64,000 nt of DNA from Saccharicrinis sp963667815 (GTDB taxonomy: Bacteria > Bacteroidota > Bacteroidia > Bacteroidales > Marinilabiliaceae): assembly GCA_963667815.1 (NCBI GenBank), contig OY764021.1. One strand, written 5' to 3'. The translations under genes and the position numbers were made by a program. The notes under the pieces were generated by a model. The model worked only from the letters and a program-made list of their open reading frames with translations. It was not told where the DNA came from and ran no database searches. Below are positions 43,859 to 53,486 of the stretch, piece after piece (position 1 is the stretch's first letter; the number at the start of each line of letters is the position of its first letter).

Positions 43859-46264
43859 ATGAAAGTAATCCATATTGCTATACTTCTTATTGTAACTTAT
43901 TTCCCTTTAAAGGCACAGCACGAATTAAGTAATGAACGTAAACAATTATTTGATTTTAACTGGAAGTTTTATTTAGGTGATGAACCGGATGCCAGTCAAA
44001 AAGAATTTAAAGATAACGAATGGCGTGCTATTGATTTGCCCCATGACTGGAGTATAGAAGGACAAGTATGTCCTGATAATCCTGCAGGAAATGATGGTGG
44101 CTATTTTCCTACAGGAATAGGTTGGTATCGTAAAAGCTTTATGGCACCTAAGGATTGGACTAATAAAAAAATATCGATCTATTTTGAGGGTGTTTATATG
44201 AACTCTGAAGTCTTTATTAATGGAAAGTCTTTAGGTGTTTATCCATATGGCTATTCTTCATTTGATTATGATTTAACAAACTATATCAAGCCGGGTGAAG
44301 AGAATCTAATTGCAGTTCGCGTAGACAATGCGCAACAAAAAAACTGCAGATGGTATAGTGGTTCTGGCATATACCGTCATGTATGGTTGCAAGTTAAAGA
44401 AACAGTAAACATCGATCACTGGGGTGTTTTTGTCACAACTCCGGAGGTTTCAAATAAAAAAGCAACTGTTAATATTCAAACATTAGTTAAGAATGAGACA
44501 TCAGCATCTCAAAAAGTTTTGATCTCTACTATAATTTATAACACCAAAGGTCAGAAAAAAGGAACTAAACAAACAAGTATAGAATTATCTGCCAATAGTT
44601 CAAAAGAATTAAACCAGGTTATTGCAGTAAAAGCTCCTGACTTATGGAGTCCGGAGCATCCAAATATGTATAAGGCTCAGGTATCTATTGAAAAAGAAGG
44701 TGAAATATTGGACCAAACCAACAAGAACTTTGGAATTCGTACCATTAAATTTACCACTGATAATGGATTTGAACTTAATGGCAAAAAAGTACTGATCAAT
44801 GGAGGGTGTGCTCACCATGATAATGGATGTTTGGGAGCTGCTGCTTATAACAGAGCAGAAGAGCGTAAGGTGGAACTATTAAAGTCTGCAGGATTTAATG
44901 CGGTACGTACCTCTCATAATATCCCTTCTGAAGCTTTTTTAGATGCTTGTGACAGATTAGGGCTAATGGTTATTGATGAAGCTTTTGATGGCTGGAAAAC
45001 ATTGAAAACACCGCATGATTATTCTACTATTTTTAATGATTGGAGTGAAAAGGATATTGCATCGATGGTGTTAAGAGACAGGAACCACCCTTCTGTTATA
45101 ATGTGGAGTATTGGTAACGAAATTATTGAGCGCAAAGAACCAGAAGCTGTTGAAACAGCTAAAATGTTGTTGGGCTTTGTAAAGAAATATGATACAACCA
45201 GACCAGTTACTTCCGCCATGACAACATGGGATAATGACTGGGAAATTTTTGATCCTTTAATGGCTGCCCATGATGTATGTGGATACAACTATCAATTACA
45301 CAGAGCACCAGACGATCACAAGAGGGTTCCTTCCAGAATAATTGTACAAACAGAATCCTATCCCCGCGACGCTTTTGCCAACTGGAAATTAGTCAATGAT
45401 CAATCTTATATTATTGGTGATTTTGTTTGGACTGCCATTGACTACCTTGGAGAATCTGGTATCGGTCGTAATTATTACTCTGGTGATGTTACTGGCGAAC
45501 ACTGGGAAAGACCTTTATTTCCTTGGCATGCTGCCTATTGTGGTGATGTAGATTTATTGGGTTGGCGTAAACCTATTTCTCATTACAGAAGTATGCTTTA
45601 TAATGACAATGAAAAACTCTATATGGGAGTCAGAGAGCCTGAACCTAAACCTTTTAAAATAATCGAAACAATGTGGTCGGTTTACCCAACATGGGAAAGC
45701 TGGACATGGCCTGGTTTTGAAGGTAAAGATATAGAGGTTGAAGTATATTCTAAATATCCTAAAGTAAGACTATACCTGAACAATAGCTTAGTTGGAGAAC
45801 AAACAACTAATGTTGAAACTGCTTTTAAAGCTACTTTTAAAGTTCCTTATAAAACCGGAGAGCTAAAAGCTGTTGGGGTGTTGGATGACAAAGAAGTTGA
45901 AACTACTACATTAACAACAGCAGAAGAGACTACTCAAATTTCATTATCAAGCGATAATTATAACATTAAAGCAGATGGACAAAGTCTTGCTTATATTAAT
46001 GTTGAGTTAAAGGATAAAAACGGAATTCTTCAGCCTAATGCTGCCAATCAATTAACCTTTACAATTGATGGACCTGCTGTAATTGTAGGAGTGGATAATG
46101 GAGATATAAAAGATGTTGATCCTTACATAAGCAATCAACGCAAAGCCTGGAAAGGTAAGGCTTTAGTAATTATCAAAAGCATATACGGTAAAGCCGGAAC
46201 TGTAAAACTAAAGGTTAGTTCAGAAGGTTTTAAAGATGCCCTTGTAGAAATTAAAACCAATTGA
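43859..46264 (+). CDS. Glycoside hydrolase family 2 (beta-galactosidase-type), secreted
   Basis: 801 residues. Signal peptide (1-20, ending LKAQ). Jelly-roll sugar-binding domain (about 25-200, with DLPHDWSIEG and FINGKSLGVYPYGYSSFDYD), Ig-like domain, TIM barrel (about 290-590) with acid Glu in MWSIGNEIIER and nucleophile Glu in IVQTESYPRDAF. A DUF4982-type domain (about 600-690) and a C-terminal beta domain (about 690-801, DGQSLAYINVELKDKNG) follow. Typical of PUL-encoded exo-beta-galactosidases; beta-glucuronidase or mannosidase activity cannot be excluded. Faces the minus-strand enzymes across a bidirectional terminator. Confidence 0.95.
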   Translation: MKVIHIAILLIVTYFPLKAQHELSNERKQLFDFNWKFYLGDEPDASQKEFKDNEWRAIDLPHDWSIEGQVCPDNPAGNDGGYFPTGIGWYRKSFMAPKDWTNKKISIYFEGVYMNSEVFINGKSLGVYPYGYSSFDYDLTNYIKPGEENLIAVRVDNAQQKNCRWYSGSGIYRHVWLQVKETVNIDHWGVFVTTPEVSNKKATVNIQTLVKNETSASQKVLISTIIYNTKGQKKGTKQTSIELSANSSKELNQVIAVKAPDLWSPEHPNMYKAQVSIEKEGEILDQTNKNFGIRTIKFTTDNGFELNGKKVLINGGCAHHDNGCLGAAAYNRAEERKVELLKSAGFNAVRTSHNIPSEAFLDACDRLGLMVIDEAFDGWKTLKTPHDYSTIFNDWSEKDIASMVLRDRNHPSVIMWSIGNEIIERKEPEAVETAKMLLGFVKKYDTTRPVTSAMTTWDNDWEIFDPLMAAHDVCGYNYQLHRAPDDHKRVPSRIIVQTESYPRDAFANWKLVNDQSYIIGDFVWTAIDYLGESGIGRNYYSGDVTGEHWERPLFPWHAAYCGDVDLLGWRKPISHYRSMLYNDNEKLYMGVREPEPKPFKIIETMWSVYPTWESWTWPGFEGKDIEVEVYSKYPKVRLYLNNSLVGEQTTNVETAFKATFKVPYKTGELKAVGVLDDKEVETTTLTTAEETTQISLSSDNYNIKADGQSLAYINVELKDKNGILQPNAANQLTFTIDGPAVIVGVDNGDIKDVDPYISNQRKAWKGKALVIIKSIYGKAGTVKLKVSSEGFKDALVEIKTN

Positions 46265-46351
46265 AGATCTTATGGTTATTAAATCACCTGGCTCTAGTTA
46301 AATATAGCGCTGTAAATTAACTAGATCTAATTATTTTTGACACTAAATATA

Positions 46352-46387
46352 AAACGGCCACATTATTTTTTAATATTGTGGCCGTTT
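46352..46387. terminator. Bidirectional terminator between convergent enzyme genes
   Basis: AAACGGCCACA (46352-46362) and TGTGGCCGTTT (46377-46387) form an 11-bp stem. Short A/T-rich flanks on both sides, between the stop codons of the GH2 gene (plus) and the GH43-esterase gene (minus). Confidence 0.8.
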
Positions 46388-46429
46388 ATTTTTAAAATAA
46401 GCTTAATACAAATTGTCTTTTTCAATGCT

Positions 46430-48763
46430 CTAATATCCTAATATTGAGAGCATTTTTTTTGCATATCTTTTGCCCAACATCCTATATCCTTCTGCTGTAA
46501 AATGCAATTGATCACTTTTTGCAGGACAACCTTCTGAAGAAATAATATATGAGTTTGGAATGACCTCAGGTAGGGTATTTACAATAGCATTCATACTAGC
46601 ACACATACCTCCTTCATTGGCACTTACCATTTCTCCTGCCAGTAGAGGAACCTCTTCCGGGTTCAGCCCTAAATCAGCAATTAAATTGTCATAAACAAGT
46701 TTAACTTTCTTAGTCCACAGCGTATCGCCTGTATTTGATTCGCCTTGATGTAAAAGAATCCCTTTAATAGTACCTTCCTTTTGAGCCAATTTAGCCATTT
46801 CAACTAATCTTCCATATGGATTACCGTCGTATTCCTTTACCATATTTTTTAACCAATCAGGAGCAGACTCCACATAAGTCTGATAGTTAGTTTTATCAAA
46901 AAGTTCAATCTTACAACCGCCTACTGCCACATTTATAACGCCTACTTTTATATGTTCAGGTAATTGCTCTACTAAGGTTCTTCCAAAATAGTCTGTTGGT
47001 GTTAAGCCTGTATTACAACGACACAATGGAGGAATGGCTGTGTACCAATTACCTTTCTCTCTTCCAAGATCAGGACAATCAACAGTTGCCATCATCTGAA
47101 ATCCTGGATTTACATTTATAGTATCCTGAGGTTCTATTTTGGCATTGCCTTCCATGTTGGATTGACCAAGACTCAGAAAGACATAAGTTTTAGGTTTTGG
47201 CGACACATCTCTAGTTGTATGGAAATAATCAACATCAACGTATCCACCAGCTTCTTTTGTTGCATAATTGAACAAACCAAAACGATACCCCATAAAGTGC
47301 GGCAGCGTGTATTTCATTACCAATTCTGAGCCTAATTTTTTCCAACTTTGTCCATCAAGGCTATAATAGAAATATGCTTCTTCCGGCAATGCATTAAAAT
47401 GACAATCTGCTTTTAAGAAAACACTATCTTGCTGAAGAGGGATGCTTTCAATTTCAACAGGATCATCTGTTTGGGCGGAAACCATCACAATTTTCTTTTT
47501 CCCATCTTCAAACTTTACTCCTACCAAACCATATTTCTTTTGTAACAAAGCTAATCCGGCAAAGTCACCTTCTTTCATTTTAGATACATCCAATTTTATT
47601 GAACCAGAACATGTAGTACTATAAGTTCTTTGTGTTAGCGTATTTTTTGCCAATAAAAAATCATGATCTACTCTACCTGTCTTTAAACGTAAGTAACCTT
47701 TTCTTTCATGAACAGACCAAAGATCATTATCCGGGTTATGATTCCATTGCCAAACTAAAGGTAAATCTGCATCTTTTTTATGACGTATAAAATCATCCGA
47801 CGCAACAATACCTGGATTCAGGCCTTTTTGCATCGGAAGTTTTAACACTGTGGGCACCTTGCCTTCAATACCTAACACTGGCCAACCCTCTTTCCAATTT
47901 ACCGGAACCATATAAGGAATACGGCCAACAGCTCCATTATCCTTAAACAAATACGAATACCATACTCCTTCAGGTGTATCTATCAATCCTCCTTGCGCCA
48001 CACCTTGATCCTGCAATGCCAGGCGTCCTTCATAAGGACCTGTAATTTTATCTGCCCTATGAATAATAACTGTACGCATACCACCTCTGGGCCATGTAAT
48101 ATTGAATAAATAGTATTTACCATTAACTTTAAACAGTTGAGAACCTTCGGCCGCAAGCATTAAATCATCTCCCGCAGGTTGTCCTGCATTTTCAATAATT
48201 ACTTTTTCTGATCCCGGAACAATACCATCAAGTTTTTTAGTCAACTCAACCAATTTGATTTTTCCACCTCCATAAACCATGTAGGTTTTTCCATCATCAT
48301 CAAAGAATAGTGAATGGTCGTGCAGCATAGGTTTAAAGGATACTTTTTTCCAGGGCCCTTTCTCAATATTTTTGGTTGAATAAATATAGGTTTTGCCTGT
48401 AGTACCTGCGAAAGTAGATACATAGTACTTTCCTTTATGATATCTTATACTACTAGCCCATGAACCACTTCCATAGGTACTCTTTCCATTATCCAGATTT
48501 AATTCATCTACATCTTCAAGAGTATCATAACAATAATTCACGATTTCCCAATTTACCAAATCTGTAGATTTCATAATAGGTACGCCAGGACTCATGTGCA
48601 TAGTGGTACTACTCATGTAATACGTTTCTCCAACCCTGATTATAGAAATATCAGGAACATCAGCATGTATCAAAGGGTTAACTGCTGTTTTATTTTGTGC
48701 ATTTAGTCCGCTAAATACAATAATAAATAATAAAAGAAAGGGATAAAAACCGTGCGATTTCAT
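46430..48763 (-). CDS. GH43 glycosidase fused to a carbohydrate acetylesterase (SGNH/SASA)
   Basis: 777 residues. Signal peptide (1-22). N-terminal GH43 propeller (about 28-310) with Asp in HADVPDISII, and Glu in LAAEGSQLFKVNGKYYL. A concanavalin-like C-terminal GH43 beta-sandwich follows (about 330-515). The last third (about 530-777) is a sialate-O-acetylesterase-type SGNH hydrolase: Ser in LGQSNMEG, HQGESN, and the Asp-His pair in DQLHFTAEGY. The fusion would remove acetyl esters and then side-chain sugars from a decorated glycan. Last gene of the minus-strand PUL operon. Confidence 0.9.
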   Translation of the reverse strand: MKSHGFYPFLLLFIIVFSGLNAQNKTAVNPLIHADVPDISIIRVGETYYMSSTTMHMSPGVPIMKSTDLVNWEIVNYCYDTLEDVDELNLDNGKSTYGSGSWASSIRYHKGKYYVSTFAGTTGKTYIYSTKNIEKGPWKKVSFKPMLHDHSLFFDDDGKTYMVYGGGKIKLVELTKKLDGIVPGSEKVIIENAGQPAGDDLMLAAEGSQLFKVNGKYYLFNITWPRGGMRTVIIHRADKITGPYEGRLALQDQGVAQGGLIDTPEGVWYSYLFKDNGAVGRIPYMVPVNWKEGWPVLGIEGKVPTVLKLPMQKGLNPGIVASDDFIRHKKDADLPLVWQWNHNPDNDLWSVHERKGYLRLKTGRVDHDFLLAKNTLTQRTYSTTCSGSIKLDVSKMKEGDFAGLALLQKKYGLVGVKFEDGKKKIVMVSAQTDDPVEIESIPLQQDSVFLKADCHFNALPEEAYFYYSLDGQSWKKLGSELVMKYTLPHFMGYRFGLFNYATKEAGGYVDVDYFHTTRDVSPKPKTYVFLSLGQSNMEGNAKIEPQDTINVNPGFQMMATVDCPDLGREKGNWYTAIPPLCRCNTGLTPTDYFGRTLVEQLPEHIKVGVINVAVGGCKIELFDKTNYQTYVESAPDWLKNMVKEYDGNPYGRLVEMAKLAQKEGTIKGILLHQGESNTGDTLWTKKVKLVYDNLIADLGLNPEEVPLLAGEMVSANEGGMCASMNAIVNTLPEVIPNSYIISSEGCPAKSDQLHFTAEGYRMLGKRYAKKMLSILGY

Positions 48764-48785
48764 AGAATTAACATTTAATACTCAA

Positions 48786-48836
48786 GAAAAAATCCTCTGC
48801 CCAGAGCTTAATAGTATAAGCAAAGGGTCAGAGGAT
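48786..48836 (-). terminator. Terminator after the GH28 gene
   Basis: ATCCTCTG (48792-48799) and CAGAGGAT (48829-48836) with GGGCAGAGGAT followed by TTTTTT on the minus strand. It separates the GH28 and GH43-esterase genes. The rest of 48764-49085 shows no gene. Confidence 0.75.
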
Positions 48837-49085
48837 AAAATTATTGTTTATTTAGAAAAAGTTGTTCCAGTTTAAGATAATTCGGTTATAATATCAGATA
48901 AAATTATGAAATTGCTCCAATCTGGTATGGTCCGTATCTTAGTTTATATAATCCTTAATGGCAAATAATTATATATTAATATAATCCAGAGATAAGACTT
49001 TTGCCATTTAACATTGATTTATCTTCTACAAAATGCACTGAAATCATCATAAAAGGGGCATCAAAAAAACGTAATACCTCTTCAT

Positions 49086-51584
49086 TTACTCTTTAATAAA
49101 TTTTATTGTTTCCGATAATTTATTGTCATATATGGTTATAAAAAACAAACCATTCGGTATGTTTTCAATATTAATTGATTGACCTTTCGTTTGTAACAAC
49201 TTTGTCCCTGACATATTGTATGCAATTAAATCTGCATTTTCAGAAATACCTTTAACAAACAGCATGCTGTTAGCCGGATTAGGATATAACCCTATATTCG
49301 AATTTTGAGTATCACTGATACCTGTAACCTCATCTGAGATAGAAAATGAGATGTAATTTGTATTGAATTCCTGTGCATCGATATAGAATCGCATAATATG
49401 TTCTCCTGCAGATAAATTTACATTAACTGTTACATTCTGCCATTCCTGCCAGCCACCCGTATTGGGTACAGTTTGTATTCCTGAAATATCAGCTCCATCC
49501 ATTTCAACATGGAAGGATCCTCCCACCGGAGAAGCTACACGCGCAGTCATTTCATAAATACCTGAAGTTACCACATTCACGGTATACTCAAGCCATTCAC
49601 CATTAACTGAATAGTCGATGTTATACCCACCCTCATCACAAGCTTCAATGTCCACACCATCTGAACGATATGCACCACTCTTATTGCTTAAGTTGGCATC
49701 GTGATAGGCAACACCTTCTCCACCATTGTCGTAATTTTCAGTTTCAACGGTACCTGGTATTGAAATAACACCGCTATAAGGTGATTGTTTGGGAACGTCT
49801 TCATCTATTACTATTGCCTGTCTTACATCAGACGGTGATACCGTCTGGCTACAATCTGTAAAATCAATATTCTCTGCAAGTCTAACATAATACCCCCATG
49901 CAGGAAGCCTACCGAAAACATTGTATTCTGGATAATTACCTGCATATTGGCCTGGAGTTCCGGGAACAGAGGTTGCCCCTCCTTTAAACGAATTAACTTT
50001 AACATTATTAAATGTTACATCCTTTACTTTATAAACAGTATCATCTAAGTATATTCCACTAATACAGCTTCCTATATTATCCGTAATATCTCTAAAATCT
50101 AAATTAGAAAATGTAATACCTGTCATACTTCCAGTTTTTGCTGGAGCACCCACAGGCCTATGGCTTCTTTTTCCGGCAGAATGCAGAAGAAAGAAGGCGT
50201 TTGCAGAACGCTGCAAGTTTATCCTGTCAAAGGTAATATTAGAAAAGTCAGCACCATCCAATCCCTGAAGCGAAATTGCACATAAACCAGCTCTTCCAGA
50301 CCCATTTATTGCAATATCCTGAAGCAAACAGTTTGTAAAAGCTCCATATGTTAAAGTACCGAATTTAATTTTATTACCTGTTGTACCATTTACGGTCACA
50401 TTTTTAATGGTCATATTATTTACCCCTCTTGTTGAACCACTTTTGGGACAGATAGCATCATCCTGACATAAAATTGTACTGTTAGTAATTGTTACATCAT
50501 GAGAGTCACAAATATCAATTCCATCTTTATTTACACCAAAAGTTGAAGTGTTAATGTTAATTCCATCCACTATTACGGTGTTGCATTCCAAAATAACAAA
50601 GTCCCACATTGCGCTGTTCAAAATATCAACATTAGCTACTCTTACATCGTTAGAATACGCAACGTACAAAGCCATCGGCCTAAGTATTTCATCTTTGGTA
50701 TGATCCCATATCGGACAATCACCATTGCCATCAATTGTACCACCACCTGCTATCGTTAAATTATTTGCACCCTCTGCATAAACAAAAGCTTCTTTGAGTT
50801 CCCAGCCACCACCACCAAGAACATCTGATAACCATACATTAGCATTATCCGCATGCTGATTAATTGCAGGATACAAAGAATTATCTTGTATTCCTTTTAA
50901 TGTTGCAGTTTTATCAATCCATAATGTCATGTTTGACTTCAATTTTATCTGACCCGACATAAATGATCCGCCTGATAAAATTACAGAACCGCCATCAGAA
51001 CATGCATCAATTGCTGCCTGTATTGCTTTAGTATCATTGGTATTTCCATCACCTTTAGCGCCATAATCTTTTACATCATATTGAGTACCAGGAGCACTAC
51101 AAAGACCATCACCACTGGAAATTGCAATATTATCTATATTTGGACCTCCGTTAGATGTATTTGCCATAAGTCGTAAGGTATTAAAACCCGCATTAAGATT
51201 AACTGTAACTCTAACCATCCAGTAATAATGCCAGTCTCCAAAATGAGATGGGAACAAGATATCTTTAACTACAACACCGTTAACTGTTAATTCACACTGA
51301 CGGTTAGCTTCGCTTGCATTCGCATATTTAATCAATAGCGTATGGATTCCTGCTGTTTCACTATATATATTGTTCCATTCTACATATGAACCGTTTCCTC
51401 CCATATCAAGATAACCTGAACCAACGTATGGGAAATTTGATGTACCTACAGTACATTCAGATGATTTACTTGTAAAGTTTTCACCCTCGTAGTAAGAAGT
51501 GCCAAAATCTTTTGCACCTTGAGCTCTGATTGTTCCTAGCGAAACAAATATTAAACTCACAAAAACGACTAATTTAAATTTCAT
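49086..51584 (-). CDS. GH28 polygalacturonase with carbohydrate-binding and T9SS sorting domains
   Basis: 832 residues. Signal peptide (1-21, ending RAQG). N-terminal CBM35/6-like module (about 30-155). Right-handed beta-helix GH28 domain (about 165-600): NVKDYGAKGDGNTNDTKAI-type start, catalytic NKDGID and QDDAI with DICDSHDV. A CBM6 module follows (about 620-745, with GGYNIDYSVNGEWLEYTVNV). The last about 75 residues are a T9SS type-A sorting domain, LYPNPANSMLFVKG. It would cut pectin or a related uronic-acid backbone at the cell surface. Confidence 0.9.
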   Translation of the reverse strand: MKFKLVVFVSLIFVSLGTIRAQGAKDFGTSYYEGENFTSKSSECTVGTSNFPYVGSGYLDMGGNGSYVEWNNIYSETAGIHTLLIKYANASEANRQCELTVNGVVVKDILFPSHFGDWHYYWMVRVTVNLNAGFNTLRLMANTSNGGPNIDNIAISSGDGLCSAPGTQYDVKDYGAKGDGNTNDTKAIQAAIDACSDGGSVILSGGSFMSGQIKLKSNMTLWIDKTATLKGIQDNSLYPAINQHADNANVWLSDVLGGGGWELKEAFVYAEGANNLTIAGGGTIDGNGDCPIWDHTKDEILRPMALYVAYSNDVRVANVDILNSAMWDFVILECNTVIVDGININTSTFGVNKDGIDICDSHDVTITNSTILCQDDAICPKSGSTRGVNNMTIKNVTVNGTTGNKIKFGTLTYGAFTNCLLQDIAINGSGRAGLCAISLQGLDGADFSNITFDRINLQRSANAFFLLHSAGKRSHRPVGAPAKTGSMTGITFSNLDFRDITDNIGSCISGIYLDDTVYKVKDVTFNNVKVNSFKGGATSVPGTPGQYAGNYPEYNVFGRLPAWGYYVRLAENIDFTDCSQTVSPSDVRQAIVIDEDVPKQSPYSGVISIPGTVETENYDNGGEGVAYHDANLSNKSGAYRSDGVDIEACDEGGYNIDYSVNGEWLEYTVNVVTSGIYEMTARVASPVGGSFHVEMDGADISGIQTVPNTGGWQEWQNVTVNVNLSAGEHIMRFYIDAQEFNTNYISFSISDEVTGISDTQNSNIGLYPNPANSMLFVKGISENADLIAYNMSGTKLLQTKGQSINIENIPNGLFFITIYDNKLSETIKFIKE

Positions 51585-51657
51585 AATGTTATTTTTATGT
51601 TCTGTTTCAAAGTTTAATTGTTAAAGAAGAGTAGTTGTAACTTGAAGGAAATATTTA

Positions 51658-53298
51658 TTATTTCCATATAGAATTCAACTCATAAAGGGTTAATTCTTCA
51701 ATTTCAATTTGTCCCCAATTATTTTTAAATTCTAATCCATGATTATTTTTTGCTTTTTCCAGAGGAGCAATGATGCTAAACTTTCCATGATCAGCAAAAA
51801 TCTCTACACTTGTTCGATCGATAATAATTTCGTAGTAAAAAGTTAATTCTTCAATATGATCTCCTCCATAAAACTGACCGTTTAAAGTATTATGATTCAT
51901 ATCATAATGAAATAATGAAATGCCATTGTAATTCATCCCGAAATCTGTTCCATCGAGCAACTTGATTTTCATTTTTAGGTGAAAAAGATCACCAGATAGA
52001 CTTTTTAGTTTCTCATTGGCTTCATCTTTACTCAGATTATTCCAGGAAAAAGCTTTATTGTGTAATAAGTTGATTTCTTTAATGGGCTCAGAAAATAGTC
52101 TTATTCCTTCTCTTGTACTACGAAGGGTAAACTCTGTTGGAAACATCATTTGCGAGTTAAAAGGCATTCCTTTCATATCAATCTGTCCCCAGCCAATTTG
52201 AATGCGACGTCCATCATTATCAGGTATATTATTGAAAGTTTGTGCAGCATACATCTTTCCACTGAAGTAACGCAACTTGTCTGTTTCCGGAGTAAATTTT
52301 TTCCCATCAAACGAGCCTAGTAAATAGGTTCCTGAAGCTCCATACAATACCCATTTTGTATTTTTCGAATCACCATCAACTGGTAATTCGAAAAACTCAG
52401 GACATTCCCAAAATCCGGGAATATGACTCTGAAATGTCCATTCTTTTAAATTATCAGAATTATAAAAAGACATGCCCGTTTTTTCAAAGAGTACCATTAC
52501 CCATTTATTTGAAGCTTTATGCCAAAAAAGCTTAGGATCACGAAGATTTTTAGTTCCCCATTTTGCTTTAGTATCAATTACAGGATTACTCTTGTATTTT
52601 TTAAAGGTTCTCCCTTTATCGTTGCTATAGGCAATACATTGCACTTCATTGTCAGGACTGTCTGCTGTGTATGCAGTAACAATTACATCATGCTTACCAG
52701 ATTTAAATCCGGATGAATTTTTATAATCTACCACAGCAGTTCCTGAAAACATGGTGCCTATTTCATCAGGGTATAATACATCTGCTAATTCATTCCAATG
52801 AACCATATCTGTACTCACTGCGTGTCCCCAATGCATATTTTCCCAATTCCGTTCAAATGGGTTGTGTTGATAAAATAAATGATACTCACCATCGTAATAC
52901 ACCATTCCATTTGGATCATTAATCCATCCTCTTTGGGATGAAAAATGAATTTGTGGACGATAGGTTTCTTTATAAAGTGAGTCTGCACCTTTTATTTCAT
53001 CCGACTGATATATTTTTTCCCAACCTTTTACATTTTCAGGGTATTCAATTTCGATGATTTTACCAATAAAGGAAGAAACATCACTAAACACCCAATAATC
53101 AGGATTATCATCACTCAAACGAATTACAAAGGAGTAATCCTCAGTACCCGGAAGTTTCATAACCATCCGCTGCCTATCTTTAGATTGTTCTACCGGAAAG
53201 TTCAGGTACTTTTTTGTTATGGTTAACTCTTTCTTTACTCCTTGTGCAAAAACAGATGTAAATGCCACCATAAACAATAACGTAATCTTACACTTCAT
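51658..53298 (-). CDS. GH32 fructosidase (levanase/inulinase-type), secreted
   Basis: 546 residues from the ATG at 53298, which opens a good signal peptide (MKCKITLLFMVAFTSVFAQ); the frame is open 8 residues further. N-terminal extra beta domain (about 25-110), then the five-blade GH32 propeller with nucleophile Asp in RGWINDPNGM, middle RDPKLFWH and acid Glu in WECPEFFELP, and the C-terminal beta-sandwich (about 400-546). Releases fructose from fructans or sucrose. In a PUL with pectin-side-chain enzymes it suggests a mixed plant glycan diet. Starts 66 bases after the T9SS-type GH43 gene ends, with a short spurious ORF between. Confidence 0.92.
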   Translation of the reverse strand: MKCKITLLFMVAFTSVFAQGVKKELTITKKYLNFPVEQSKDRQRMVMKLPGTEDYSFVIRLSDDNPDYWVFSDVSSFIGKIIEIEYPENVKGWEKIYQSDEIKGADSLYKETYRPQIHFSSQRGWINDPNGMVYYDGEYHLFYQHNPFERNWENMHWGHAVSTDMVHWNELADVLYPDEIGTMFSGTAVVDYKNSSGFKSGKHDVIVTAYTADSPDNEVQCIAYSNDKGRTFKKYKSNPVIDTKAKWGTKNLRDPKLFWHKASNKWVMVLFEKTGMSFYNSDNLKEWTFQSHIPGFWECPEFFELPVDGDSKNTKWVLYGASGTYLLGSFDGKKFTPETDKLRYFSGKMYAAQTFNNIPDNDGRRIQIGWGQIDMKGMPFNSQMMFPTEFTLRSTREGIRLFSEPIKEINLLHNKAFSWNNLSKDEANEKLKSLSGDLFHLKMKIKLLDGTDFGMNYNGISLFHYDMNHNTLNGQFYGGDHIEELTFYYEIIIDRTSVEIFADHGKFSIIAPLEKAKNNHGLEFKNNWGQIEIEELTLYELNSIWK

Positions 53299-53486
53299 CT
53301 TTTTCTGTTTTATTATACTCAACCTTTAAATAGTTCTTATGTATTATATTCGGACATTGCTCCATATAGAGTTCATACAATGCACTCTTGTTTTTATATC
53401 CAGGATCATTCAATAAAATGCTCATTCCTTCATATATTAAACACTGAAGGAATGATATAATAACCGTCAATTCTGTAGGCACCTAT

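Noticed and set aside
53288..53482. 64-aa ORF between the GH32 and GH43 genes
   Set aside because: Overlaps the GH32 start, no family or signal features, composition like intergenic DNA.
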